Shown: piece after piece, positions 35,129 to 46,167 of the stretch
How the letters are laid out: each line of letters opens with the position of its first letter
Position numbering within the stretch: position 1 is the first letter of the stretch
From: Onthophagus taurus
Lineage: Eukaryota > Arthropoda > Insecta > Coleoptera > Scarabaeidae
Reading direction: 5' to 3'
Length of the DNA: 64,000 nucleotides
NCBI RefSeq assembly: GCF_036711975.1
Contig: NC_091975.1
Location: forward strand, 6,016,501-6,080,500
Notes under the pieces: generated by a model
What the model was told of the DNA's origin: nothing
The model's database searches: none
What the model saw: the letters and a program-made list of their open reading frames with translations, nothing else
Position numbers and translations under genes: made by a program

Positions 35129-36476
35129 ATGTCTCAAACGGTTAAACGCGATATTCCCATTAAATTGGGCGATTTTAGCGTCATCGACACCGAATTTAGC
35201 AACATCCGTGAACGTTTCGATGCGGAAATGCGTAAAATGGAGGAGGAAATGAGCCGTTTCCGCTCAGAACTCATCAATAGGGAATCTCAAAATTTTTTTA
35301 GATCAACTACAAGGTAAATTTAAAAATATTTATATACTAATATGAGTTTGTTTGTATTATATTTCGGGTAGGGTATATCTAAGTTGCTATGGCTACTAAA
35401 AATTAAGATCAATAATAATTTTTTCCCTTTCTAAATTTATTTTTTTATTATTTATTGTTAATTATTGAACCCCCACGCGATTTTTTAAACCTATTTGTAT
35501 GCACACGAACCTTATATGGTTCGTTAGGTTGAAAACTCGTTTCAAGATATGGGTTAAGTTACGGTTATTTTTTTTCACTTTTTAATACATGTTTTTTTTA
35601 ACGTCTTGTACACATGTTACGTTATCGCGTTGATATGTTATTAAAAACACGATAGTTTTCGTTTTAAAAACGCCGATAACGTAATAATCGTTTGAAATAT
35701 TTCAGATATCAAGTTTTAAATTCGAAACGCTTAAAAAACTAACTTAAGTTAAAGCTTACCTGTATCACAAAAACGACGATTTTGGTTTTAATTAATTAAA
35801 ATTTGATTACTAACAGCTTCTTTTAACTTGCATGTCTTACGAATGCGAAACAATTTCGGGAAAGGATGGTAACACTAAATCTTCATCGAGTAGCAGGTAA
35901 ATTCGATGTCTTTGTGAATGTTCCCAACTTCTTTAACCTAATTATTAAAAAATAGATTGTTTAAAAAAAAAAAAAAAGAAATAAAAAATTATTTTATACC
36001 CTTTTTTTAATTAGCACAACAACTTCATCTTCAACAAATCAAACATCCGGAGGAGATGTTTGCGCCCGCCCAGGTGGTGGTGGTGGTGAAGTAAAAACGT
36101 GGTTAGACGATTTAAACTCGCCATTAGTCCAAGGGGATGGCGATAAAAAAAGTTTGATGTTGAGATTCGACGTCAGCCAATACACTCCGGAAGAAATCGT
36201 TGTTAAAACCGTTGATAATAAATTATTGGTTAGATTAAGACTCATTCTTTAACCCCATTTATTATTGATTTACATTTCTTTTAGGTACACGCTAAACATG
36301 AAGAAAAATCTGAATCAAAATCGGTTTATAGGGAGTACAACAGAGAATTTTTGTTACCAAAAGGTACCAATCCGGAACAAATAAAAAGTTCTTTAAGCAA
36401 GGATGGCGTTTTAACCGTTGAAGCTCCACTTCCGGCCATTACTTCCGGAGAGACCATGATTCCAATTCAGCACTGA
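35129..36476 (+). CDS. Small heat-shock protein, CG14207/HspB8 type
   Basis: Three exons, 35129-35313, 36015-36228 and 36285-36476, give 196 aa. The N-terminus KRDIPIKLGDFSVIDTEFSN followed by IRERFDAEMRKMEEEM is characteristic of the insect CG14207 (HspB8-like) group. A Ser/Thr-rich linker and a five-glycine run follow. Then comes the alpha-crystallin domain: LMLRFDVSQYTPEEIVVKTV, LLVHAKHEEKSESKSVYREY, FLLPKGTNPEQIKSSLSKDG and VLTVEAPLP. The C-terminal MIPIQ supplies the I-x-I oligomerisation motif. These chaperones hold unfolding proteins and act in chaperone-assisted autophagy, notably in muscle. The start is the ATG at 35129. An in-frame alternative first exon sits at 35832-35896. Confidence 0.94.
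35832..35896 (+). CDS. Candidate alternative first exon of the sHSP gene
   Basis: ATG at 35832 opens 21 codons plus two bases (MSYECETISGKDGNTKSSSS..) and ends at a canonical GTAAAT donor after 35896. Its phase (2) matches the main first exon, so it can splice to 36015 and give a 156-aa isoform in which the IPIKLGDFSV leader is replaced but the alpha-crystallin domain is whole. The serine run continues smoothly into exon 2's SSSTN. It lies in the first intron. Transcript evidence is needed. Confidence 0.5.
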
Positions 36477-36777
36477 TTAAAATAAACCCGTCAAAAATTG
36501 ATTAAATGGGGTTTTAATCGCACTTTTTGTAATACTCTTGAATTCTTTGACAAAGCGAATTTATAATATTTTTTAGTTTTTTTTTTTAATTAATTTTCTT
36601 TTGGTAGCTACGCGTTTTTTAGGACGTTTCTAATTTATTTGTGGAATCGAAATTTTAATTTAAATTAACTATACACGAAGTTGTAGTGTTGGGAATTAAA
36701 ATGACAAAATTGTATATGTATATTTATATAATAAACAAATATATTCAAAAATGCAATTTTTTCTTAAATTTACATTT

Positions 36778-39700
36778 TTAAGTTCTTAAATTAGCTAAAG
36801 CCTTATCTAAGATATCTTTTTTAATCTTAGGATACTCAGGATTATTTTTTAAAACAATTTGACAAACATCAATAGCATCAGCGTATCGTTTTCCTTTCAA
36901 ATGACAGTGAGCTAAACGATACCCAATAACGGCATTCGATTTTCCGTTAAATTTCCATGCTGAATAATACATTTGAGCCGCCTCTTTATATTTTTGTTCC
37001 TTCTCAGAAATGTTTCCATAAAATTCCAAAGCTTTACAACACGCCCGGTTATGTTGCAAAATTTTCTTCAACAATTCCAATGCTAAATCATATTTAGACG
37101 ATTTCATATAATAATCAGCCAATAACAACCAACACCTTTCTAAATATTCGGCGTCTTCAAACGACCAAACCGATTTCATCACCCTTTTAAGTTGATTTTT
37201 AGCCCGCTGACTTTGTTTTAATAAAGTATGCGCTAAAGCAATACCTAAAATAGGGCCCACATTATCTTTATAGCGATCCTGAGACGCCAACGATATAAAA
37301 TCTTCGAGGGCTTGTTCAATCGAAGGTTTCTCTTTGGTGGCGAGTAATAAAAAATTCTTAAATAGCTTATATTTTAATTGATCCTCGCCGGTCGAGTCAA
37401 TTTTCGATTTTAATTCTTTTAATAAACGATCCGCCGTTTTTAAAGCCATCGAACGCGAATCTTTGTACTCGATATCATCGATATCGATAAAATGTTCACC
37501 CAAAATCTCATCTTCGGGATTTAAACAAATCTCGATCATGTTGTAAATCGCCTGGCGATTCCAATCTGAACTTTGACGGGCGATGTTAAAATTTCTTAGA
37601 GCACCATTTAAATTCCCCGAGTACCATTGGTATAAAGCTAATGAATAACAAAAACCTGGACAATAATAAAAAATTTATTATTACTATTTTAAATATTACT
37701 TGGTTTATTTATTATAATTAATAAGGAAATGAAGGAAGGAACAAATCCCATATAATTTGATTATTAATTTTGACATTTCTTAACTACCAGAGTTGACTCA
37801 TTATTAAATTTGACGTGTATTTATTAAATACGTAGTTTCAAAGTCGAATTTGATCTGACGTGTTCATGTTGAAACTTTCTAGTTCTAGTGTTAGTTCTAG
37901 TTTTAATTGTCATTCAGCGCTAGATTGTTGTATGTCTTTATTGAAGTACTAGCAAGGTTAAATATACGTATTAGAAAAGTACAACATACGCATTTTGTAT
38001 TTTTATGGGGTGCCTAATACTTTTGGCCAAGGCTGTATATTAGATTATACAGGGTGATTTATAACATACGGAGGAGACTAAATGGGTAGGTAGTTGAGGT
38101 CAAACTGAAGAGATTTTCTTAACAATGTTTTGTTAAAATCTTAATAGTTACATAGATATCGCATGTTAATTTTTTAAATAAGTTAGCGTCAACTTTTGAG
38201 AACCGCTGATATTCACTAAAGAACAATTAAAATACTTGTCAACGCCATCCTCATTTTTGAAGGAGCTGTCAAAGTAGACAATTTAATTGTTTAGTTTTAA
38301 TACGTAATTTATGAAAAGAAATAATAGATGTTAATTTATGAAACGGATAATAATAATGTTTTAAATGCAAAATTACAAAATCTCTAAAACAAGAAAATAA
38401 CATAATATTAATAATAATCTCTTTATAACATATATTCAAACTGCTGTCCTTGCATTTCGACGCACAACGAATCCAATTTAACGATAATCGTGGAAATCGT
38501 GGACGTATGTCCTCTGTAGCGGCAGTGATGCGATGTCGTAGTTCGTCGATTGTATTAACCTCGGTGGCATATACTCTATCCTTCATGAATCCCCATAAAA
38601 AAAAGTCCAATGGGTGCATTATCGAGGAAATCTCGTACATTACGACTAAAATGTGCAGGACAACCGTCGTGCATAAACCACATCTCACGTCGCATTAGTA
38701 GCGGAATATCTTCCAGGAGTACTGGCAGATTTTCTTGTAAAAACTGTAAATAAGAAGTTCCATTAAGAGTTCCTGGTAATTCGAAAGGCCCTATTAACGT
38801 ATTGTTCACAATTCCCGCCCATAGATTCACTCTGAATCGTTGTTGAAAAGAGCCTTGACGAATAACGTGTGGATTTTCGTCCGACCACACATGGGAATTG
38901 TGAACATTTAGAACACCATTTCTGGTAAAACAGCATTCATCCGTTACCAGTATACTGTCCGCAAAATTGCAACCGCAAAGGATAGTCAGCGGGAGTCAGT
39001 CCTTGCACTTTTTGAAAATGATAGGGATGTAAACCGTTACTTTTCAACGTACGCTAAACAAAATTCTGGGATACCTCGAGTTGGTGAGAAATTTGACGAC
39101 TACTCGTGCTTCGATCTGCTTCCACAATTTCTAGAATTTCTTCTTCCACATTCACTCCATGTCTGTTTAGTCTACCGCCACCAAGACCTTTCTTAGGTTG
39201 CAAATTTCCTGTCTCTCTTCCCCGCTGGATTAACCGAAGAAAAGTGTTTTCAGAAGGGATCTGTCGATTTGAATATCGTTCTAAATACAGACGTCTTGCG
39301 TGTGCAGCGTTTTCTCCAGCAGCTCCATAAATACCGTATTTTCTCGAATGTAATCCGCACCTTTCTTACAAATTTTATGTACTCTAAAATCAAATGCGGA
39401 TAACAATCGGGTGCGGATTAGATTCGCAGTCGTATAGTTGTAATTTGGAAAATAGTAAAATAAAATTACATCATAACAATAAGACTTATTAAGGGTTTTA
39501 GAACGATATTTACATTTTTATGTGTCATTTTCTTCCCATACTACGTCATCTTCGGATTATACAAAACTTCTTAAATGATGTTATAATATTGTTTTCAGGG
39601 ATCGTTTTCCATGTCGCCTACACTCACTGAGCAAGTTCAGAAGCTCCTTTAATTGCTCCCGATTTTGTTAATTCTCAAGTTTGTTAATATACATATACAT

Positions 39701-42700
39701 ACACAGGTTGTAGTATGGATGTTATTCCACCAGGTATTATTATTATGACAAGAAGTCTAAACCAAGGGCAATCAGTCTATGATTAATTAATATCCTTATT
39801 TAATAATCCTCCTGGTCTAAGACTCCATACTTGTCTTAATCATCAGCTTTTCCATTATCCGTCCTTTTTGTTGTGCCCTAACTAGGACGTCATTCAGGAA
39901 GTCTTTCAGATTTCAGAATGGTTTTTCTCAATATTAATAATGTCGGAAATTTTTCCCTATCACTTGTTACTGCTAGCATCAATGTTATGCGCAATTTTTC
40001 GGAACCACTCGTTTATAAAGAAATTTCCCACACACCTCTTCTTTCCAGTGTGTAATTGGGTGGCATATCCAGATATACTACCATTTCGTTGACATTTACA
40101 GTTTGAGACAAATTGAAATTTTCTTGAAAATCATTAGGAGCTTTTGGGAAATTGTAGTTCTGCGCCTCAACCATAACACCATTCGGCGCATAAATCCCAT
40201 AGTCCAACCTTAGCTAGTATTAAAAATTTTTTAGTCCCTCCTTTCGTTTTTCTTGAGAGAACTAGAAAACTGCCTCGTCAATTTCATGAAATCATCTCTT
40301 CTTTGACCCGGTAAATTTTTTGCACGATGCCTCACAGTCTGCAATAGCTACCTTGTCTTTCCGCAACAGCCGCAACGTTACTCTCATTAACAGCAAAAAT
40401 TGTACCAGCTTTTCGATTTCCTTAACGCTAATTTAATAACAACTCTTTAAACTTTGCCGTATAGAAGAACCTTTTAGATTTTTGCTACTTTTTTTAATAA
40501 TTACGCTATTATATAATTATTAATAATTAAGCACACACCACGTTCGAGCTACTACGAGGGCAGCATATGAACGGAATTCGTGCTAGGCAATACTATTTTT
40601 TTTTTAAATTATATTTATTTTTCAAATTTTTCTGGCTTGGTAAATTTGAAGTCTAGTCTAATAAAAACTCGTCGTAAGCAAGGTTTCTTTAGATGCATCA
40701 GCGTCAGTCAACAGAAAAAATATATATTTATGGTTAACAACAAGCATCGCATCGTTTTGGTGTTGTCGAATTGCTCAAAGAAAGATGCGGATTACATTCG
40801 CAAACTAAATTTTTTTACCACTATGCATTTTTAAAATCGGGGTGCGGATTAGATTCGAGTGCGGATAAGATTCGAGAAAATACGGTAATAAGCATATCTA
40901 CGTATTCTTCGTTACTGTACATTACCATTGTATTTTTTGATTAGTAAAAATTCTAATTTTGACGTTAAATGACATTGATTATTAAAATTAAATGACATGT
41001 CCGTTGCTAGGTAACCAAGTCAACTGGAATGACAGCAATAAAAACATGGTATCAGCGGTTCTCAAAAAACAAACATCAGTTTTTGAGTGATTTAACAAAT
41101 TTTTAAATAGCCGTAACTGTCATATTACAAAGATTTTATTATTGGTGCTAATCAGGCATTGCTTAAGTAACCCCGAAATATTCGCAGTTTGAATTTAACG
41201 TAGTGTAATACCGTATATCGTAAGAAATGCTATCTTTGTGATTATTACGTTGTAGTCAAAACATTATTAAGAAAATATCTTCAGTTTGGCCCATAGTACT
41301 TGCTCTTTTAATCTGCTCCGTATGTTATAAATCACCCTGTATAGTACAACTAGAATCATTTGGGTTTAGCCGTCTTAAGAGACGAAAATAATAATTCTAG
41401 TTGTAGTTTATTATTTAAAGTTGTAAAAAAGTTAATAAAATAATTTTACCTGGATCTTTTGTAGGAATAAAAATTTCTTTTTCAGCATGCTCTAAATATT
41501 TTAAAACATCCTCAAGATTCCCAGTTCGACGCATTATCTCAATAAATCTAACTAAAGCACGCCAATTTGTTGGTTGTTTCGATAAAAGTTGAGTAAAATG
41601 ATAAATAGCCATATCAAAATCAACCTAAATGATATTACAACAAAAAATGTTTATTAAAATTTAAAAAAATTTATAATTTTTACCTTTCTGAATGCAACAT
41701 CGGCCATAAGAACCGTTCCATCCTCGTTTTCAGGATCGATACTTAATAAATTATTACAAGTCTGTTGACATAACTCCATTTTATTCATTTGCATATAAAG
41801 TTTAGCTAAGCAACCCAAAATCGTACAATTATCCGGGGAAATAACTAAAGCTTCTTTGTAAAATTTAATTGCTTGGTCGAAATCTCTCGATTCAATTGAT
41901 AAATTAGCTAATTTTTGATATAAATTTAATGAAGAGATCATTTCTTCATCGGTTAAAGTCATCCTTTGAACTGAATATAATTTATTTAATCTCGATTGAG
42001 TTTCGGATGTGTTTATTAAAACATTTATCGTTTCGGCATTGTTGGATTTCTCGTAAGTTTTCGCTAATAACTTTTGTAGCTTAATTAAATATTTTAACGA
42101 GGTTTGGTCGGAAATTCCTTTATTTTTTTCGGCATCAATTTCGTTTTTCAAAAAATGTTCCGCGTTTACATATTGTTTCAATTTAATATACAAATCAGCT
42201 AATTGAAGTTTCATCGATGAATCATCGGTTAATTTGATCGTTTCAATGTAATAATTAATCGCTTTTTCATAATTATGGGTAATAATTAAAGCTTCCCCCA
42301 TTTTTTTCGTTAAAAACGGATCTTTCGGGTTCATTTTTAACGCGGTTTCATACGAATTTAAAGCATTTTCTAGTTCCAAAATGTTTAAATACGCATCACC
42401 TAATAATACGTAACTTTCCGCGTCGGGGATTTTATTAACTAATTCTTCGTAGCATTTCAAATAAGCTTGTTTATCTTTGCGTTGTTTTAAATAAATTTGA
42501 GCTAATTTTGATTTGGCTTCTAAATAATAAACATCGTTTGGTTTTATTTTGTTTAACATATCAACAGCTGTTTGTATTTCTTTATTTTTAACCATTTCAT
42601 CAGCGCTTAATAAAATAATTTTTGCTTCTTCTGGAGTGTCCTTAAATTCTTCGATTGCGTCTTGAAGCAATTTCGAAGCTTCGTGAATTTGTTTTAATAA

Positions 42701-44581
42701 ATTATGCATGTTTATTAGTTCAATGTAGATTAAGCTTTTATCGGGTAAAGAAACTTCGTCGATGAAGCTCTTTTTTTGCTTTAAATTTGCGAGGTTTAGA
42801 GCCATTGTGAAGTATTTAATGGCTTCCTCGTAATTGTTTTTATGTTTTTCGATTAATCCTGATATTAAATGAAACAACGAGTTTTCTCTTACTTTAAAAT
42901 TGTAACTTAAACCAGCCTCTAAGCTTTGTTCGGCGCGATCGAATAAGTTTTTATCTAATTGTATTTGTGCCATCAACAAATAAATTTCGCTCGAAGGATT
43001 TTTGTTGATTTTGATTAAATTTTCGATTATGTTCATTGCCTCGGCACTATCTCCTTTGAAATAAAGTATTTTCGCTTGTAAATGTTGAGCTTGATCGTTC
43101 CCCGGGCAAGATGACGTGATTAATTTTAATATTTCAAGTGATTCTTTTAAAGATTCATCCCCTATTTTAGTAGTTTTAAAGTTTTGTGCTGTACAAGAAA
43201 ATGAAATGACACTTAAAAACTCTTGGATTAAATCCATAAGGAAAATTGGGTTTAACAATTTCAAATAATCAACGCCGAATGAATAAAAACGGATTTTTTT
43301 GAGATGGGCGCTTTTAGCTAGCTTTAAAAATTTAATTTTCGTCTCATTCTGCTCAGAAATTTTCGCTTTCATATAAAATAACACCGCGGGGATTTCGCGT
43401 TCTTGTAACTCCATCAAGAAATCAATTTGATCGTTAACGTTATTAAGATTCTTTTTGTTAACATTCTCAAGTAACTCACATAAAGAAGAACCGATTAAAG
43501 CGTCAATACTAGAATCGTTTAACTTTAAAACCGACTTAAAATAATAACTGGCTTCTTTAAAATTATTTTGTAACAAACATTGATAACCCATTTCAGTTAA
43601 AAATTCGTTACATCCCGGTGATTTACTCAAACATTTCTCGATCATTTTAAAAGTTTCCGTTAAAATAACGAGGTTTTTAGTAATTCGCGAAAATAATTTT
43701 GCATTTTCTAACAAAATTTCGGGATTTTTCGCCTCGGAATTTTCAATTTCGTTGATTAATTTTTTAATAAAAATAGAAGCCTCGTCGAAATTCGAATCGC
43801 GACACAAAAAAATTAAAACATTCATTCTAACGGCTTCTAAATTGTTCAGATCTAAATCAAAAATGCGATTAATTATTTCTAAGGTCGCTTCGAAATCTTT
43901 TATTGAAAATAAATACTTCATTTTCGCTATTAACGGTAAAACGTTTGAAGGAAATCGAACTATTGACTTGTTTATAAACGATAAAGCATCGTCATAATTA
44001 TTTTCGCTTATTAAACTTTGCGTCACCCCAAAAACTGCGTCTAAATCCCTTGGGTTATCGTTTAAAGTTTTTTTAAATAATTCGGAAGGGTTTTTGTCGA
44101 TACTTTTCCCAATTTGTTTTAAATTAATTATAATCCAACCTTTTAAAGCAAACCCTCGGGGAAAAGCTTCGTTTTTTAATAAACTCTTATCAATAAACTC
44201 CAAGCTTTTCTCATATTTACCCAAAACGAGCAACAAAAAAGCTGTGTAATAATAATCTAAATAATTAGCATTCCTTTTTAACTCCTTCAACTCATTTTCA
44301 AACCCACCCTTTTCATTATTACTTAAATTACTAAATTTATTAACATAATAAGCTCCAATTAGCGATGATAACCTCAAAGAATCTTCACTCCTCAAACTTT
44401 CAAATTCTTGCAAACTTTGTTGATATCGCTTATTTAATAATAAAGCTAAAGCGTAATGAAAATTAAATTTAACTTCGTTGTTATGCTTTGATAATGCATC
44501 TTTAGAAACGGTTAAAAGGTTATTTAGATATCTTTCACGGTAAAGATAAAAAATTAAATTTTCTGTATCAAAAGGATCCAT
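36778..44581 (-). CDS. TTC21B: Tetratricopeptide repeat protein 21B / IFT139 (ciliary IFT-A subunit)
   Basis: Three exons, 41684-44581, 41450-41624 and 36778-37655, total 3951 nt, or 1316 aa, the same length as I recall for human TTC21B. IFT139 is part of the IFT-A complex that drives retrograde transport in cilia; in insects it is needed mainly in sensory neurons and sperm-related cells. The whole protein is TPR arrays, with repeated patterns such as YKEALVISPDNCTILGCLAKLY and ALNSYETALKMNPKDPFLTK. The N-terminus MDPFDTENLIFYLYRERYLN and the final ADAIDVCQIVLKNNPEYPKI and DILDKALANLRT fit the family. The 3.8-kb intron 37656-41449 holds nested DNA transposons but splice sites look intact. The ATG is 32 bp downstream of the stop of a NATD1-like gene on the same strand. 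Confidence 0.95.
38430..40930 (-). pseudogene. Tc1/mariner-type transposase, split by a pogo insertion
   Basis: Read on the minus strand, the N-terminus lies at about 40927-40886 (MYSNEEYVDML) and continues at 39333 after the pogo element with YGAAGENAAHARRLYLERYS. The DDE part follows: RFRVNLWAGIVNNTLIGPFE, FMHDGCPAHFSRNVRDFL and HPLDFFLWGFMKDRVYATEV. Stops and frameshifts occur at about 38950-39060 and 38580-38690. The family is the IS630/Tc1-like transposase common in insects, as I remember it. It is dead. Confidence 0.85.
39334..40885 (-). mobile_element. pogo/Tigger-type transposon inserted in the mariner-like element
   Basis: A 1552-bp element has inverted ends beginning CCGTATTTTCTCGAAT, followed by .TAATCCGCAC or .TTATCCGCAC. 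TA lies at both flanks (39332-39333 and 40886-40887). Inside on the minus strand, 40013-40207 encodes NVNEMVVYLDMPPNYTLERR, matching the DDE segment of pogo/Tigger transposases (usual form 'xxPVYFDMPxxYTV'). The rest of the transposase is too decayed to read. It is younger than its host element. Confidence 0.85.
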
Positions 44582-44613
44582 TTTAATGTTACAATAGTTG
44601 CTTTATTTAGATC

Positions 44614-45421
44614 TTAAGCTCTAAACGTCCATGTGTGTTCAATTACATAGGGATGATACTTATCGTAGTTCTTCTTATAAAAGTCTTGAAGAAATTCGCA
44701 AGTTAACTTCATACGCCACTTTTGTTCGATGATGTAATCAAATGTTTTCTAAAAAAAAATAAAAAATTAGAATTAGATTTTAATATTAAGAGAAAAGGGA
44801 TAAAATGGGAGTAAAACCTCTGCGAGTACACCAGAATGCCCTAACCCACGGAATTGGCGGGGAATTTCAGTTTCGTTTAAGTGGAGAATACCATTTTCTA
44901 TAGTATACCTAATTATTCCCCAATCATCACAAGGGGGACATCCTAATCTTAACATGAACTGTTTAAATTTAGGCAAATGCTTGAATGTATGCATTGTTTT
45001 AAAGTGAAACGAAAAATTTTACCTTTTTATCATCTAAAATTGACAGTTACACAAAAACATGAATGTATGAAACGTGTGTTGTCATGACAACCAATTGACC
45101 TCATTAATTTTTGTTAGTGCGCCATCTATGATTGAATCGACGAAATTTATACTTACAACAAAATTTAAATAAATAAATTTTATTAATAAATGTTTGTAAT
45201 ATTATTACCTCAGCAAAAATAGATCCAATTCCATGTCCTTGATATTTATCAGGAACAACGGTGTGTCTTAAATCATACACGTCATCGGTATTTGCATATT
45301 TCATTGTAGCGTAATCACCTTGGGGTAATTTTAAACGAAACATACTATCGCTGGTTATTTTTTCGATGTTGCCTCTTAACACAAAATCACGAATGCTCGT
45401 TGACATAGTTCTCGTCCACAT
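44614..45421 (-). CDS. NATD1-like GNAT-fold acetyltransferase, two candidate first exons
   Basis: The terminal exon 44614-44748 encodes KTFDYIIEQKWRMKLTCEFL and ends ..HTWTFRA. Two phase-0 first exons could join it. The near one (44817-44994, MHTFKHLPKF..) contains RQFRGLGHSGVLAE. The far one (45209-45421, MWTRTMSTSI..) contains KYQGHGIGSIFAE. Both carry the CoA-binding Q/RGxGxG/A motif of the small NATD1/GTLF3B family, and I could not find a separate second exon for the far one between 44995 and 45208. Products would be 103 and 115 aa. The family's substrate is unknown. The stop lies 32 bp upstream of the TTC21B start codon, so UTRs must overlap or be very short. Confidence 0.8.
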
Positions 45422-45667
45422 TTTGAATAAACTAGACTAGACTGAAAGAAAAACTGATATAATATGAGCAAATTTTAACTTCTCTCTAACCTTTAAAAAG
45501 GACGTTTAAAAAAACTGTTGACTTCCAATAATAACTTGTTTATGAGGTTTAAATCGAGATTATTTACGTTTTTCTAAAGTTAGGTTAGAAAACGTTAATG
45601 TATAAAGTCCATCACTCCCAAAAGATTCAAGGTCACTACTTTTAGGTTATATTTTTAGGTTATACTT

Positions 45668-46005
45668 TTAATAAGCAACAATATATCTCCGATAAGCATA
45701 TCTGTGTTGATTATAATATCCAATTAAGAAATCACATGTAAGTATCATTCTCAGGTCGTTCGTTGCTATATAATCGAAAGTTTTCTACAAATTTTAATTA
45801 TTAAAAATTTCATACATATTTTTAAACAAATTAATTTCTTTACCTTTGCTAAAATACTAGCATATCCTTGTCCCCGGTGTTCTTTAGGTATATAAGTGTT
45901 CATCAAATAATAAATACCATGTCTATAGCTATAAGATATTTTTCCATACTCTCCATTAAGTTTTAAGAGAAAACAACCAAGGTGGGGCGCATTATGAACA
46001 GACAT
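45668..46005 (-). CDS. NATD1-like GNAT-fold acetyltransferase, tandem paralogue
   Basis: Exons 45844-46005 (54 aa, MSVHNAPHLG..) and 45668-45784 (38 aa plus stop) join at phase 0. The CoA-binding motif is HRGQGYASILAK, and the second exon starts KTFDYIATNDLRMILTCDFL. At 92 aa it is a complete small protein of the same family as its neighbour and shares the single intron position, so it arose by tandem duplication. Confidence 0.82.
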
Positions 46006-46167
46006 TGATGAGAATTGTTAATAAACGCAGAGAATTTTGAATTATGTATCGAAAAAATATTGAAAATGTCAAATTGTGATTGACTTTGAAAATAAAACAA
46101 AAATGTTTTTGATGTACTTTATTTATTGACCTAAATAACAACAAAATTAACCGTGAACATTAACAAA

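Larger units (their letters stand above)
38050..41339 (-). mobile_element. Tc1/mariner-superfamily transposon in a TTC21B intron
   Basis: Terminal inverted repeats begin CAGGGTGATTTATAACATAC and match for 24 bp at both ends. TA flanks both sides (38048-38049 and 41340-41341), the TA target duplication of this superfamily. The 3.29 kb includes a 1.55-kb pogo insertion, so the original element was ~1.74 kb. TAGTTCTAG and TTTAGCCGTCTTAAGAGACG remnants flank it at 37876-37910 and 41350-41404, so it sits in still older repeat DNA. Confidence 0.93.

Noticed and set aside
43752-43997. 81-aa plus ORF inside TTC21B
   Set aside because: Antisense shadow of the long, well-conserved TPR coding exon.
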